DNA of 14,962 nt from CAUZFZ01 sp963579025. GTDB taxonomy: Bacteria; Planctomycetota; Planctomycetia; Planctomycetales; Planctomycetaceae. Position numbers and translations under genes: made by a program. The notes beneath the pieces are model-generated. The model had not been told where the DNA came from, made no database searches, and saw nothing but the letters and a program-made list of their open reading frames with translations. Below are positions 14,850 through 14,962 of this stretch, in pieces. Where the stretch lies: positions 1-14,962 of the forward strand of contig CAUZFZ010000214.1 of the NCBI GenBank assembly GCA_963579025.1, in the 5' to 3' direction. Positions within the stretch are counted from its first letter, which is position 1, and each line of letters opens with the position of its first letter.

Positions 14850-14962
14850 TGACTGGTGGACTCCGGGAGGATCGAAAAGAATCCTTTCAGGAGATCGTTA
14901 TGTCAAAGAAATCGAAGCGACCACGTCGGTCGTTCAGTGACGAATTCAAACAGGATGCTGTT
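14850..14962 (+). mobile_element. Left end of a probable IS3-family insertion sequence (partial)
   Basis: The start of a transposase OrfA-type gene at 14900 implies an insertion sequence running off the right edge. IS3-family ends usually begin with TG, and TGACTGGTGGACTCCGGGAG at 14850-14869, about 50 bases before the gene and 16 bases after the hairpin repeat, is a plausible left terminal repeat. The right end and any target duplication lie outside the window, so this boundary is a guess. Confidence 0.4.
14900..14962 (+). CDS. IS3/IS911-type transposase OrfA, N-terminal fragment cut by window edge
   Basis: Only 21 codons are visible. After a basic MSKKSKRP lead comes RRSFSDEFKQDAV, the typical opening of the helix-turn-helix OrfA of IS3-family elements (transposase_8 type), where [RK]-x-[FY]-[ST]-x-E-[FY]-K marks the first helix of the DNA-binding domain. 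An AGGAG at 14889-14893, six bases before the ATG, is a strong ribosome binding site and supports the start. In such elements OrfA is followed by OrfB with a DDE catalytic domain, normally joined by a -1 frameshift; neither can be checked here. Intact and broken copies cannot be told apart from this fragment. Confidence 0.75.
   Translation, partial: MSKKSKRPRRSFSDEFKQDAV

Noticed and set aside
14113..14850. Open minus-strand frame of 245 codons opposite ispF
   Set aside because: It is a shadow of ispF plus the hairpin repeats. ispF itself has every family signature, and the antisense translation is Arg/Ser/Pro-rich with no recognisable domain.

Overview
The window looks like chromosomal DNA from a member of the Planctomycetota. 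The evidence is a large serine/threonine kinase with a planctomycete-style N-terminus, a DWG in place of DFG, one membrane helix and a long TPR-type C-terminus. Downstream of it sit two signal-peptide proteins without known domains, one with an LPDTT N-terminal motif I associate with planctomycete secreted proteins. A short HxxxxxCxxC protein and an unusual Nramp-like transporter, both of types I recall from this phylum, support the same reading. The DNA is moderately GC-rich and few starts have a strong Shine-Dalgarno sequence. The assignment is inferred from protein style; there is no rRNA here to test it.

Layout. Positions 1-224 are non-coding flank. On the minus strand, read from high to low coordinates, lie the YifB/ComM-like AAA+ ATPase (11516-9981), the receptor-like kinase (9638-5691), a 601-residue secreted protein (5627-3822), a 622-residue secreted protein (3809-1941) and the ribosome-assembly GTPase Der (1622-225). 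The kinase and the two secreted genes are packed tightly (gaps of 63 and 12 bases) and are probably one transcription unit. YifB and Der are set off from it by gaps of more than 300 bases. On the plus strand, diverging from yifB, is a small zinc-finger/anti-sigma-like protein (11807-12223). It converges on an Nramp-family transporter on the minus strand (13985-12243). ispF (14194-14685, plus) diverges from the transporter and has a recognisable sigma-70-like promoter. The window ends inside the first codons of an IS3-type transposase (from 14900).

Functionally the window mixes housekeeping genes (der, ispF, yifB) with a signalling cassette. The kinase appears to carry an extracytoplasmic beta-sandwich next to its membrane helix, and its two co-directional neighbours are predicted to be exported, so all three may act at the cell envelope. 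What they sense or phosphorylate cannot be read from the sequence.

Two clusters of GC-rich hairpin repeats, one after the signalling operon (about 1775-1887) and one after ispF (about 14734-14834), share the same two modules in opposite orientation. They are evidently a dispersed repeat family. The second cluster directly abuts the insertion sequence. The most unusual proteins are the Nramp homologue, which lacks both signature metal-binding motifs, and the kinase cassette with its two uncharacterised exported partners.
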